A DNA stretch of 64,000 bases, taken from contig CAVPDC010000013.1 of NCBI GenBank assembly GCA_963702595.1, positions 310,001 to 374,000 of the forward strand. Reading direction: 5' to 3'. The stretch is from JALORV01 sp963702595 (lineage in GTDB: Bacteria > Pseudomonadota > Gammaproteobacteria > Burkholderiales > Burkholderiaceae_F). Below the pieces are notes generated by a model that did not search any database, was not told where the DNA came from, and saw nothing but the letters and a program-made list of their open reading frames with translations. The position numbers were made by a program, and so were the translations under genes. Positions within the stretch are counted from its first letter, which is position 1; the number at the start of each line of letters is the position of its first letter. Of the stretch, positions 8,306 through 18,200 are shown one piece after another.

Positions 8306-9295
8306 CTAGAACCCGATGCGCGCCTTCTTGGCGACGCGGTCTTCGACGATGTCGTCCGGCAGCACTTCGTTGCGACCGTCCAGCTTGGCGTTGCCGAAGG
8401 CAGCCAGCAGCACCCGCCGCATCTCGCGTGGCTTGAGGCGCGCCAGGCGCTCCAGACTCTCGGCTCCGAGACAGGGCGGGAACGCGCGACCCCAGGCGTG
8501 CTCCGCGCGAAGCTCTTCGTAGATGCTGTGCGCGATGCGGCGCGAGCCTTCGAGATCCGGCGCCTCGATCGCGTACACGTTCATGCGGTTGAGGATGGGC
8601 TCGGGAATGCCGCGGGCATCGTTCGCGGTGGCAATCCACACCACCTCGGAGGCATCGATCGGCACCTCGGCAAACTCGTCGATGAAGTCGCAGGCGGTGT
8701 CATGCTCGAGCAGCGTGTACAGGCTCCCGAGCGGGTCGTACTGGCTGTCGCCGCTCGCCTTGTCGATCTCGTCGACAACGATGACCGGGTTCGCATAATC
8801 ACCGTTGACGAGCGCGTCGAATACCTTGCCCGGCTTGGCGTTCTTCCACTGCGCCGAGGCGCCGGACAGGATCCAGCCTGCGGTCAGCGAGCTCATTCCG
8901 ATGAAGTTGTAGCCGGTGCCCAGCAGTTTGGACAGCCGCCGCGCGAAGTGGGTCTTGCCGATGCCCGGGTCGCCGAGCAGCAGCATCGGCTCGAGCTCGA
9001 GCGGATCGTCCGATGACAGGCAGAGCGCCAGTTGCTTGCGGATGTCCTCCAGCGGCTCTTCGAAGTTCGGCAGTTCTTGAATGAGGCCGTCGATGTCGGG
9101 TAGCGCGGAGGGCTTGATGACAAAGCGCTGGCCGCCGGTGCGGATCATCTTGACGTAGGTCGCGCGCAGCGCCTCGTTGGCGCCGTTGCCGAGTTCCTGC
9201 AGGTCCGACAGCGCTTCCTCGACGCGCGGGATCTGATAGACGTCTTTGAAACCGGCTATCGAGATGGGTGACGGGATCGTGGCAGGTACGCTCAT
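8306..9295 (-). CDS. Lon-like AAA+ ATPase (no protease domain)
   Basis: A 329-residue AAA+ protein. Walker A is GDPGIGKT, Walker B is VIVVDEID and sensor 1 is VWIATAND. The stretch from DEIDKA through DPLGSLYTLLEHD to IPEPILNRM parallels the ATPase module of Lon, but no Ser/Lys protease domain follows. The N-terminal 90 residues are helical and unrecognised. ATG 9295 was chosen because GGAGGG lies 8 bases upstream; the longer reading frame to 9364 has no ribosome-binding site. A CIRCE operator about 120 bp upstream implies HrcA-controlled, heat-induced expression. It probably acts as a cytosolic chaperone or remodeller; the substrate is unknown. Confidence 0.8.
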   Translation of the reverse strand: MSVPATIPSPISIAGFKDVYQIPRVEEALSDLQELGNGANEALRATYVKMIRTGGQRFVIKPSALPDIDGLIQELPNFEEPLEDIRKQLALCLSSDDPLELEPMLLLGDPGIGKTHFARRLSKLLGTGYNFIGMSSLTAGWILSGASAQWKNAKPGKVFDALVNGDYANPVIVVDEIDKASGDSQYDPLGSLYTLLEHDTACDFIDEFAEVPIDASEVVWIATANDARGIPEPILNRMNVYAIEAPDLEGSRRIAHSIYEELRAEHAWGRAFPPCLGAESLERLARLKPREMRRVLLAAFGNAKLDGRNEVLPDDIVEDRVAKKARIGF

Positions 9296-9415
9296 GCAGC
9301 CCTCCGGTCTTCGGTCACTGGTCAGTCCAGGTGATGTAACGCTATCGCGCGGGTGTTCGATCAATCAATAAGCAAGTCCCTTGCCAGAAATGTTGCAAAT
9401 CGGACGGGAAATTGC

Positions 9416-9442
9416 AAAGCACTCGGAGGGCTCGAGTGCTAA
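9416..9442. promoter_or_regulatory. CIRCE element (HrcA operator)
   Basis: AAAGCACTC (9416-9424), a 9-bp spacer and GAGTGCTAA (9434-9442). The CIRCE consensus is TTAGCACTC-N9-GAGTGCTAA; the right half is 9/9, the left half 7/9, and the spacer is exactly 9. It lies upstream of the minus-strand AAA gene (start 9295). The only other neighbour, narL, reads toward it and ends at 9509, so the AAA gene is the likely target. Confidence 0.8.
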
Positions 9443-9508
9443 CTGCCAGCTGTCGGTGATGACCGGCCGGCCGTAGCTATCGCCGCAGTGCGAAACAAGC
9501 CTGCCGCG

Positions 9509-10165
9509 CTAGAGGGCGGTTCGCAGGCCCTGCTGCGAGGCCCACACAGCCGCTTCGACCCGCGAGCGGAAACCGAGCTTCTTCAGCAGGTGCTTGACGT
9601 GCACCTTGACGGTGCCTTCGGTGATCGAAAGGTTGCGTGCAATGACCTTGTTGCTCTGGCCACCGGCCACACAGCGCAGTACACCCAGTTCGCGATCGGT
9701 GAGGTCGCGCACATCGCGCCGCGCTCCGCGCACGTCGTCGCGCAATGCTCCGGCGAGAGCCGCCGTCAGCGCGTCACTGATCACCGTACGGCCTTCGAGT
9801 GCACCACGAACGCGCTCGAGCAGTTCTTCCGGCTCGGTGTCCTTCAGCAAGTAGCCGTCCGCACCTGCGCGGATCGCTGCCATCAGATCCTCGGGCGCGT
9901 CGGACACCGTCAGCATGACCACGCGCCGCGAGGGGTCTTCTTCCTTCAACGCCGACAGGATCTCGAGGCCGCCGCTGCCCTTGAGGTTGAGATCAAGCAG
10001 CGTGAGATCCGGTTCCTTCTCCGACGCCAGCCTCACCGCGGACGCGTAGTCGCCGGCCTCGCCGACGACGTCCAGCGTCGGGTCCAGCGCGAGCAATTGC
10101 ACGACCCCCTTACGGAACAGCGGGTGATCGTCGACCACCAGTATCGTGTGCCGCACTTCGCTCAT
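9509..10165 (-). CDS. narL: Nitrate/nitrite response regulator NarL
   Basis: A 218-residue NarL/FixJ-family regulator. The receiver domain (about 5-125) has the acidic pair DD at 12-13, the phosphoacceptor Asp58 in LLDLN and the conserved Lys in LLKDTEPEEL. The C-terminal LuxR-type helix-turn-helix (about 150-212) carries the recognisable block ITEGTVKVHVKHLLKKLGFRSR. It is phosphorylated by NarX, encoded immediately upstream with a 4-bp overlap, and binds heptamers of the TACYYMT type; a good 7-2-7 pair lies between narX and narK1 at 12183-12198. The position next to the nar structural genes makes the assignment firm. Confidence 0.93.
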   Translation of the reverse strand: MSEVRHTILVVDDHPLFRKGVVQLLALDPTLDVVGEAGDYASAVRLASEKEPDLTLLDLNLKGSGGLEILSALKEEDPSRRVVMLTVSDAPEDLMAAIRAGADGYLLKDTEPEELLERVRGALEGRTVISDALTAALAGALRDDVRGARRDVRDLTDRELGVLRCVAGGQSNKVIARNLSITEGTVKVHVKHLLKKLGFRSRVEAAVWASQQGLRTAL

Positions 10166-12078
10166 ACGTTTGTCACTTCCCTCGTTTCGGCTGGCAGCGT
10201 TGACGCCACCGCAAATGTTGTCTGTGGTCTGAAGCGCAACAGCACCCGGGTGCCCACCGGTTCGCGCGGTTCGATGTCGAGCTGACCCGAGACGAGCGCC
10301 GCCCGGTCGCGCATGATCGCCAGGCCGAAGTGTCCGTGCGGCGAGCGCCGTTCACCGATGCCAACGCCGTCGTCCTCGATCGAGACCTCGATCGTTCCGT
10401 CGCCGCCACGGCGCAACTCCACCCAGGCGTTGTGCGCGTGCGCATGGTGCTCGATATTGGTCAGAGCCTCCCGCACGACCTGCAGCACGTGCACCTGTTC
10501 GTTGGCCGAGAGCTCGACCCGCAGGAGCTCGTTGACGAGCGCGGCATGGACGCCGGAACGCCGCTCGAATTCGGCCACCGTGTCACGCAGGGCCCCCGCA
10601 ATGCCTTCCTCGCCGAGCCCAAGCCGGAACGTCGTCAGCAGTTCGCGCAGCTGGCGGTAGGCGCTGGCTACGCCTTCGCGCAGTTCGGCCAGCACCCCGC
10701 CGGCCTGCGGACTTCCGCCCTCGCGTTCAAGCGTGGCCGCCAGACGCGCGATCTGGATCTTCGTGTACGACAACGACTGCGCCAGCGAATCGTGGAGTTC
10801 GCGCGCGATCGCCGCCCGCTCCTCAAGTACCCCGAGCCGTCGGTGCTCCTCTCGCCGCTCGACCGCGGCAAGCGCGGCTCCGATGTGCCGGCCCAACGTC
10901 TCGGCGAGCTCCATCTGCCATACCTCCAGACCCTTGTTCGGCGGCAACACGAGCGGCATGACCCCATAGCGCACTCCCCCTTCGACGAGCGGGATGCCGA
11001 TCACGCGCCGATCGCCGGTCGGGCCTGGCTCAGAACGCCAGGTGACGCCGCCTTCGCCCGCACACAGATCGCAGTTACGTCCCATGCACGCCTTGATGAC
11101 GCCTTCGTCCTGCGCCAGAGGCAGGCCGCGCTCGGCGCCGGCGTGGATCGAGCAGATGACTCCGCTTTCGACGCCGAGCACCTTGCGGATGAGTTCGAGC
11201 ACCCGCGTGAGCGAACCTGAGTCGAGCGGCTTTTCGGCCAGCGTCCGCGTGGCTTCGTAGAGCAGCCCTAGCGACTCGTTGCGCCGCTCGAGGTCACGGG
11301 TCTTCTCCGCCACCTGCTTCTCCAGCGAGCCGTAGAGGCGCGCCAGATCGTCCACCATGAAGTTGAACGCCTGGCCCAACTGCCCGATTTCATCGGCCCC
11401 GGTGCTCTCGGCACGCACCGTGAAATTGCCGGTGCGCACCTGCCTGGCGACTTCCGCCAGCCTTGCGATCGGCTGGAACACCTCGACGTTCAGCAGGAAG
11501 AGCGCCGACACGACCAGCATCATCATCACGAAGAAGCCGACGCCGAGCACCAGCCGCAGCAGCTGGATGCGGCCTTCGAGATCGGTCTCGATCTGGCGCA
11601 CCAGGATGTCAACCTTGGCCACGAACGGGTGGATCTCGACGAGGAACTCGGCACGATCCGCCTCGTTCTCGATGGTCATGCGCGCCAGCGGCTTGATCCG
11701 CGACTCCCAGTCGTGGACGATGCTCGAGTAGATGCGGTGGACCGGATTGGACCCGTCCTGAGGGATTCCGGTCATCAGCGACGGGCTCTTCAGGCGCCGT
11801 TCGAACTCGACAATCGCCGCCTCGGCCGCCTCGTGCCGGTCCGCGGCGGTGCCGCGCGTGTCGGCCACGCGCGTCGACAGCGCGTACGACTGCATGCGCA
11901 GCGACCCCGCGATGTTGATGGCGCTGGCTTTGCCGGTGGACTGCTCCGCAAAGATCGTCGCGGCTACGATTACTGACAGCGACAGCAGCGCCACGATCGA
12001 CAGCACGACGCCGACGCGCACCAGCGTCGAGCCGGACCACATCCTTCGCAACCAGGAAAACCCGTTGATCTGCCTCAT
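10162..12078 (-). CDS. narX: Nitrate/nitrite sensor histidine kinase NarX
   Basis: A 638-residue membrane sensor. TM1 (about 20-42) leads into a periplasmic four-helix sensor whose first helix carries the nitrate-binding P-box (STGKASAINIAGSLRMQSY region, 47-65). TM2 is at about 175-198, followed by HAMP (about 200-255), a coiled coil, a GAF-like central module with a cysteine group CMGRNCDLC (331-339), a HisKA_3 domain with phosphorylated His429 in ARELHDSLAQ, and HATPase_c with EALTNIEHHA and DDGVGIG. ATG 12078 is preferred over the GTG/ATG reading back to 12144 because the TM1-proximal start matches family length. It is divergent from narK1 and translationally coupled to narL. Confidence 0.92.
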   Translation of the reverse strand: MRQINGFSWLRRMWSGSTLVRVGVVLSIVALLSLSVIVAATIFAEQSTGKASAINIAGSLRMQSYALSTRVADTRGTAADRHEAAEAAIVEFERRLKSPSLMTGIPQDGSNPVHRIYSSIVHDWESRIKPLARMTIENEADRAEFLVEIHPFVAKVDILVRQIETDLEGRIQLLRLVLGVGFFVMMMLVVSALFLLNVEVFQPIARLAEVARQVRTGNFTVRAESTGADEIGQLGQAFNFMVDDLARLYGSLEKQVAEKTRDLERRNESLGLLYEATRTLAEKPLDSGSLTRVLELIRKVLGVESGVICSIHAGAERGLPLAQDEGVIKACMGRNCDLCAGEGGVTWRSEPGPTGDRRVIGIPLVEGGVRYGVMPLVLPPNKGLEVWQMELAETLGRHIGAALAAVERREEHRRLGVLEERAAIARELHDSLAQSLSYTKIQIARLAATLEREGGSPQAGGVLAELREGVASAYRQLRELLTTFRLGLGEEGIAGALRDTVAEFERRSGVHAALVNELLRVELSANEQVHVLQVVREALTNIEHHAHAHNAWVELRRGGDGTIEVSIEDDGVGIGERRSPHGHFGLAIMRDRAALVSGQLDIEPREPVGTRVLLRFRPQTTFAVASTLPAETREVTNV

Positions 12079-12182
12079 TGTCGGCGCACAGTAGACGCCT
12101 CGCCGGGTCGGCCTCTGACCGACGTCAACCGAGCGGCTGCCCATTGCGCCATGTCCCTCCCGCCAAAGCAGAGTACGCGGCT

Positions 12183-12198
12183 TACCCCCATCGGAGTA
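12183..12198. promoter_or_regulatory. NarL 7-2-7 binding site
   Basis: TACCCCC-AT-CGGAGTA: two heptamers in inverted orientation with a 2-bp spacer, matching the NarL consensus TACYYMT-N2-AKRRGTA at 12 of 14 positions. It is centred at about -94 relative to the predicted narK1 start and lies between the divergent narX and narK1 genes, so it could serve both promoters. Confidence 0.65.
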
Positions 12199-12236
12199 GG
12201 TGCTTCTTCCCCCGAGGGTGAAACCTCCGGACGCGG

Positions 12237-12277
12237 TTGATTTGGGTCAGGAAAGCCGGCCTCCTTGCCCCTAGTTT
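12237..12277 (+). promoter_or_regulatory. FNR-type class II promoter for narK1
   Basis: TTGATTTGGGTCAG (12237-12250) matches the FNR box TTGAT-N4-ATCAA with a perfect left half and 3/5 in the right half. A -10 like hexamer TAGTTT is at 12272-12277, giving a start near 12284 and placing the FNR box at about -41, the classical class II position. No good -35 is present, as expected. It predicts anaerobic activation of the narK-narGHJI operon. Confidence 0.6.
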
Positions 12278-12309
12278 GGCATCCGATTGCACGTTTCTCG
12301 GAGTAGTCA

Positions 12310-13593
12310 ATGACGGCGCTGACCGCAGGGGCGGGGAGTTCAGGGGCAAGTCAGAAGACCAGGCAATGGTCGGTCGCGATCATGAGCACGATCGCGTTCA
12401 CAGTCTGCTTCGCCATATGGATGATGTTCGCGGTCATCGGCATTCCCATCAAGAAGATGCTCGATCTGAACGCGACCCAGTTCGGGCTGCTGACCGCGAC
12501 CCCGGTGCTGACCGGTTCGCTGATCCGCGTGCCGCTCGGCATGTGGACTGACAAGTACGGCGGCCGGATTGTCTTTTTCCTGCTGATGATCAGCACCGTC
12601 ATTCCCATCTGGCTGCTCACCTACGCCACGGCGTACTGGCACTTCCTCGTGCTGGGTCTGTTCGTGGGGCTGGCGGGCGGTTCATTCTCGGTCGGCACGC
12701 CGTATGTCGCGCGCTGGTTCGACAAGAAGCACCAGGGCTTTGCGATGGGGATTTTCGGTGCCGGCAACTCGGGCGCCGCCGTGACCAAGTTCGTCGCGCC
12801 AGCGCTGGTCGTCGGCTTCGGCTGGGCCTTCGTGCCGCAGGTCTACGCCGTCGCGATGCTGGTCACCGCGATCGCGTTCTGGTTCTTCACCTACAGCGAC
12901 CCGAAGCACCTAATCCCGGGCCACATCACGTACCGCCGCCAGCTCGAGGTGCTGCGAGACCCGGCCGTGTGGAAGTACTGCCAGTACTACTCGATTGTGT
13001 TCGGCGGCTACGTCGCGCTGTCGCTGTGGATGGTTAATTACTACGTCGGCGAGTTCGGCCTCGACATTCGCTTCGCCGCCTTGCTCGCGGCCTGCTTCTC
13101 GCTGCCCGGCGGCGTGCTGCGCGCCATCGGTGGCTGGATGAGTGACAAGTGGGGCGCGCACAAGGTGACCTGGTGGGTCATGTGGGTCAGCTGGATCTGC
13201 CTATTCCTCCTGTCTTATCCCGCCACGAGCTACACGATCACGACGATCAACGGCCCGTATACGTTCACGCTCGCTCACAACATCTGGAGCTTCACGATCC
13301 TGATGGCCGTGCTGGGCGTGGCGTGGGCTTTCGGCAAGGCCAGCGTCTTCAAGTACATCGCCGACGACTATCCGACCAATATCGGGACGATCTCCGGGAT
13401 CGTCGGCCTCGCAGGAGGCCTCGGCGGATTCATCCTGCCGGTGATGTTCGGCGCGCTGCTCGACCTGACTGGCGTGCGTTCGAGTGCCTTCATGCTGATG
13501 TACGCCGTGGTCTGGGTCTCGCTGATCTGGATGTACCGCACCGAAGTCAGCACGCGCGACGTCGTCCACAGCGCGCCGAAGCCCGCAGCCTGA
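12310..13593 (+). CDS. narK1: Nitrate/nitrite transporter NarK1 (MFS)
   Basis: A 427-residue, 12-helix major facilitator of the NNP family. The two family signatures are present: GIFGAGNSGAAVTK in helix 5 and GIVGLAGGLGGF in helix 11, and the conserved Arg of the substrate site lies in the RVPLG segment of helix 2. The shorter NarK1 type is generally a nitrate/H+ symporter, while NarK2 acts as a nitrate/nitrite antiporter; this split is known from denitrifiers and inferred here. It is the first gene of the operon, 32 bp before narK2, and driven by the FNR/NarL promoter above. An out-of-frame reading of the same DNA upstream (12237) is not coding. Confidence 0.92.
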   Translation: MTALTAGAGSSGASQKTRQWSVAIMSTIAFTVCFAIWMMFAVIGIPIKKMLDLNATQFGLLTATPVLTGSLIRVPLGMWTDKYGGRIVFFLLMISTVIPIWLLTYATAYWHFLVLGLFVGLAGGSFSVGTPYVARWFDKKHQGFAMGIFGAGNSGAAVTKFVAPALVVGFGWAFVPQVYAVAMLVTAIAFWFFTYSDPKHLIPGHITYRRQLEVLRDPAVWKYCQYYSIVFGGYVALSLWMVNYYVGEFGLDIRFAALLAACFSLPGGVLRAIGGWMSDKWGAHKVTWWVMWVSWICLFLLSYPATSYTITTINGPYTFTLAHNIWSFTILMAVLGVAWAFGKASVFKYIADDYPTNIGTISGIVGLAGGLGGFILPVMFGALLDLTGVRSSAFMLMYAVVWVSLIWMYRTEVSTRDVVHSAPKPAA

Positions 13594-13625
13594 ACCGCGC
13601 AGGCCCAATAACAAGGGAGTTCACC

Positions 13626-15272
13626 ATGGCAGCCGTCAAACCCGCCGGTTCAGCACCGCGGTCCACCAGTTCAGTCGACATCGTTGACTGGCGACCCGAG
13701 GACAACGCGTTCTGGGAGTCGACGGGCAAGAAGATCGCCAACCGCAACCTGTGGATCAGCGTGCCGAGCCTGCTGTGCGGATTCGCGGTGTGGCTGATGT
13801 GGGGAATCATCACGGTGCAGATGGCGAACCTCGGGTTCCCGTTCACCCAGCAGCAACTGTTCACGCTGGCGGCGATCTCGGGACTATCGGGCGCCACGCT
13901 GCGCATCCCGGCCTCGTTTTTCATCCGCATCTCCGGCGGCCGCAACACGATCTTCCTGACCACGGCGCTGCTGATGATCCCGGCGCTGGGCACCGGAATC
14001 GCGCTCACCGACAAGAACACGCCGCTGTGGGTGTTCCAGTTCATGGCGTTGCTAAGCGGTATCGGCGGCGGCAATTTCGCCTGCTCGATGTCGAACATCA
14101 ACACGTTCTTCCCGAAGCGGCTGCAGGGCACGGCGCTCGGCATCAATGCCGGACTCGGCAACTTCGGAGTCACGACGATGCAGATCCTGATTCCGCTGGT
14201 GATGACCACCGCTGTGTTCATGACGCTGGGCGGTGACCCGATGACGCTGGTGAAGCCCTCGGGCACTCTGATCGGCAAGATCCCGGCCGGCACGCCGACC
14301 TACATCCAGAACGCCGGCTACATCTGGCTGGTGCTGCTGGTGCCGCTGGCCTTCGTTGGCTGGTTCGGCATGAACAACCTGCTGACGATCTCTCCCAATA
14401 TCGGTTCGACCGCGGCCGCTCTGGGCAAGATCCTGCTGCTATATGGCGTCGCACTGGTGACCGCCGCGATCGGCCTTTACCTGTATCTGCCTTCCACCGG
14501 GCTCGGCCTGCTGAACATGTGGGTCGCGATGCCGCTGATCATCATCGCCACGCTGCTGGCGATGAAACTGGTGGCCTTTGGCGACATGAAGCCGAACCTG
14601 AAGAAGCAGTTCGAGATCTTCAAGGACAAGCACACCTGGTCGATGACGCTGCTGTACATCGTCACATTCGGCTCCTTCATCGGCTTTTCCAATGCTCTGC
14701 CGCTGTCGATCAACGTGATCTTTGGCCAGAGCCACGTGCTCGGCCCCGACGGCGTGCTCAAGCACCTGCCGAATCCGAATGCACCGTCGGCATTGACCTA
14801 TGCGTGGATCGGCCCCTTCGTCGGCGCGCTGATCCGGCCAGTGGGTGGCTGGATCTCCGACAAGGTCGGCGGCTCGATCGTCACGCAGATCATCTCGGTC
14901 GTGATGGTGATCGCGTCTGCTGCGGTGGGCTACGTGATGATGCTGGCGTACGCCTCGGCCACTCCCGAGCAGTACTTCCTGCCGTTCATCGGGCTTTTCA
15001 TCGTGCTGTTCGCCGCCAGCGGCATCGGCAACGGCTCGACCTTCCGCACGGTCGGCGTGATTTTCGATCGCGTGCAGGCCGGGCCGGTCCTTGGCTGGAC
15101 ATCGGCAATCGCCGCCTACGGCTCGTTCATCGCGCCGATCGTCATCGGCGAGCAGATCCGGGCCGGCACGCCGCAGTACGCGATGTACGGCTTCGCGATC
15201 TTCTATGCGTTGTGCCTGATCCTGAACTGGTGGTTCTACCTGCGCCGCAATGCGTACGTGAAGAACCCCTGA
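13626..15272 (+). CDS. narK2: Nitrate/nitrite transporter NarK2 (MFS)
   Basis: A 548-residue NNP-family transporter. ATG 13626 is preceded by AAGGGAG 9 bases upstream; the open frame extends back to 13149, but that part lies inside narK1 in another frame and is not coding. Signatures are INAGLGNFGVTTMQ and AASGIGNGSTFR. Compared with NarK1 it has a longer N-terminus and extra central residues (about 195-300), including a loop between helices 6 and 7, as in NarK2 proteins. It should exchange nitrite for nitrate once respiration is running. Tandem narK1-narK2 genes directly ahead of narG are typical of denitrifying betaproteobacteria. Confidence 0.92.
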   Translation: MAAVKPAGSAPRSTSSVDIVDWRPEDNAFWESTGKKIANRNLWISVPSLLCGFAVWLMWGIITVQMANLGFPFTQQQLFTLAAISGLSGATLRIPASFFIRISGGRNTIFLTTALLMIPALGTGIALTDKNTPLWVFQFMALLSGIGGGNFACSMSNINTFFPKRLQGTALGINAGLGNFGVTTMQILIPLVMTTAVFMTLGGDPMTLVKPSGTLIGKIPAGTPTYIQNAGYIWLVLLVPLAFVGWFGMNNLLTISPNIGSTAAALGKILLLYGVALVTAAIGLYLYLPSTGLGLLNMWVAMPLIIIATLLAMKLVAFGDMKPNLKKQFEIFKDKHTWSMTLLYIVTFGSFIGFSNALPLSINVIFGQSHVLGPDGVLKHLPNPNAPSALTYAWIGPFVGALIRPVGGWISDKVGGSIVTQIISVVMVIASAAVGYVMMLAYASATPEQYFLPFIGLFIVLFAASGIGNGSTFRTVGVIFDRVQAGPVLGWTSAIAAYGSFIAPIVIGEQIRAGTPQYAMYGFAIFYALCLILNWWFYLRRNAYVKNP

Positions 15273-15294
15273 TCCCACCGCTGCGGAGACACAC

Positions 15295-18200
15295 ATGAGT
15301 CACTTTCTCGATCGCCTGACGCACTTCACGCTACCGAAGGAGGAATTCGCCAATGGCCACGGCGTTGCGACCGGCGAAGACCGCACCTGGGAAGACGCCT
15401 ACCGCAACCGCTGGTCGCACGACAAGATCGTGCGCTCCACCCACGGAGTGAACTGCACCGGCTCCTGCTCGTGGAAGATCTACGTCAAGGGCGGCATCGT
15501 CACGTGGGAGACGCAACAGACCGACTATCCACGTACGCGCGCCGACCTGCCGAACCACGAGCCGCGCGGCTGCGCCCGTGGCGCCTCGTACTCCTGGTAC
15601 CTCTACAGCGCCAACCGGCTGAAGTACCCGATGGTGCGCGGACGGCTGCTCGAGCGCTGGCGCGAGGCACTCGCAGTGACGAAGTCACCGGTGGACGCTT
15701 GGGCCAGCATCGTCGAGAACCCGGAAGCGCGGCGTGACTACCAGAAGGTGCGCGGCATGGGCGGCTTCGTGCGGTCGAGCTGGGAAGAAGTCAACCAGTT
15801 GATCGCCGCCGCCAACGTCTACACGATCAAGACGCACGGACCCGATCGCGTGATCGGCTTCTCGCCGATCCCGGCGATGAGCATGGTGAGCTACGCGGCC
15901 GGAAGCCGGTATCTCTCACTGATCGGCGGCGTCTGCATGAGCTTCTACGACTGGTACTGCGACCTGCCCCCGGCCAGCCCGCAGATCTGGGGCGAGCAGA
16001 CCGACGTGCCGGAGAGCGCCGACTGGTACAACTCGACGTACATCATCGCCTGGGGCAGCAACGTACCGCAGACGCGCACCCCGGACGCGCACTTCTTCAC
16101 CGAGGTTCGTTACAAGGGCGCAAAGACCGTCGCAGTCACGCCGGACTACTCCGAGGTCGCGAAGCTCGCCGATCTCTGGATGCATCCCAAGCAGGGCACC
16201 GATGCCGCCCTGGCGATGGCGATGGGCCACGTCGTGCTGAAGGAGTTCTACTTCGGCGGGAGCTCCGGGCCGCTCCCAAACGACCGCACCCCCGCGGGGG
16301 GCGGGCCGCCGGCCGGCGGCCCTGCGGGCCTACGTCCTCGCTCCGCCTACTTCGACGACTACGCGCGGCGCTACACCGACCTCCCGCTGCTGCTGCGGCT
16401 CGACGAGACGACGTTGGCGGACGGCACCCGGGTCATGGCGCCGGGCCGCTACGTACGCGCGAGCGACTTCGCCGACAAGCTGGGCCAGGACAACAATCCC
16501 GAGTGGAAATCGGTCGCCTTCGACGCAGCCGGCCAGGTCGTCGTGCCCAACGGCTCGATCGGCTTCCGCTGGGGCCCGGAGGGCCGCGCCGACGCGGGCA
16601 AGTGGAACCTGGAGTCGAAGGAAGGCCGCAACGATGCGGATGTGAAGCTCAAGCTCTCGGTGCTTGAAGAGAGCCAGAAGCACGAAATCATCGAAGTTGC
16701 GTTCCCCTACTTCGCGGGCGCGAACACACCGCACTTTCCCAACAATTCGCAGCAGGGGGAACTGAACCGCGCGAAAGTTCCCGCAGTTCGGCTGCGGCTG
16801 GGTGACGGCACCGAGGCGCTGGTCGCGACGGTGTTCGACCTGCAGGCTGCGCAGTACGGCATCGATCGCGGACTGGGCAGCGGAGCGAAGGACTACAACG
16901 ACAACGCACCCTACACGCCGGCCTGGCAGGAGAAGATCACCGGCGTGCCGCGCGACCAGGTCATCACGGTGGCGCGCCAGTTCGCAGACAACGCCGACAA
17001 GACCCACGGCAAGTCGATGATCATCATCGGCGCGGCGATGAACCACTGGTACCACGCCGACATGAACTACCGCGGCGTCATCAACCTGCTGATGCTGTGC
17101 GGCTGCGTCGGCCAGAGTGGCGGCGGCTGGGCACACTACGTCGGCCAGGAGAAGCTGCGGCCGCAGACCGGCTGGACCGCACTCGCGTTCGCGCTCGACT
17201 GGATCCGCCCGCCGCGCCAGCAGAATTCGACCTCGTTCTTCTACGCGCACACCGACCAGTGGCGCTACGAAAAGCTCGGGGTCGAAGAGGTGCTGTCGCC
17301 ACTGGCGGACAAGAAGGCGTTCGGTGGCAGCTTTATCGACTACAACGTCCGCGCCGAGCGCATGGGCTGGCTGCCGAGCGCACCGCAGCTGAAGACCAAC
17401 CCGCTGAAGGTTGTGAAGGACGCTCAGGTTGCGGGGCTCGACCCGAAGGACTACGTCGTGCGCGCGCTGAAGGACGGCAGCCTGCAGATGAGCTGCGAGG
17501 ACCCGGACGCGCCGCAGAACTGGCCGCGCAACCTCTTCGTCTGGCGATCCAACCTGCTGGGGTCGAGTGGCAAGGGCCACGAATACTTCTGCAAGCACCT
17601 TCTGGGCACCGAAAACGGCGTGCAGGGCAAGGACCTCGGCAAGGATGAAGCCAAGCCGACCGAGGTCGCGTGGCACGCGCAGGCGCCGGAAGGCAAACTC
17701 GACCTGCTGGTCACGCTCGACTTCCGCATGAGCACGACCTGCCTGTACAGCGACATCGTGCTGCCGACCGCGAGCTGGTACGAGAAGAACGACCTCAATA
17801 CCAGCGACATGCACCCGTTCATCCACCCGCTGTCGGCCGCGGTCGACCCGGTGTGGCAGTCGCGTTCCGACTGGGAGATCTACAAGGGCTTCGCCAAGGC
17901 CTTCAGCGAAGTCTGCGTCGGCCACCTCGGCGTCGAGAAGGAAATCGTTCTGACGCCTCTGATGCACGACACACCGGCGGAACTGGCGCAGCCGCTCGAC
18001 GTGAAGGAGTGGAAGAAGGGCCAGTGCGAGCTGATCCCAGGCAAGACGGCGCCGCAGATCGCGGTGGTCGAGCGCGACTTTCCGAACGTCTACAAGCGCT
18101 TCACTTCGCTCGGCCCCCTGATGGCCAAGGCTGGCAATGGCGGCAAGGGCATCGGCTGGAACACCCAGACCGAGGTGCAGCAGCTCGGCGAACTGAACGG

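Noticed and set aside
13149..13625. 159-codon upstream extension of narK2
   Set aside because: Lies inside narK1 in another frame; ATG 13626 has a ribosome-binding site and matches NarK2 starts.
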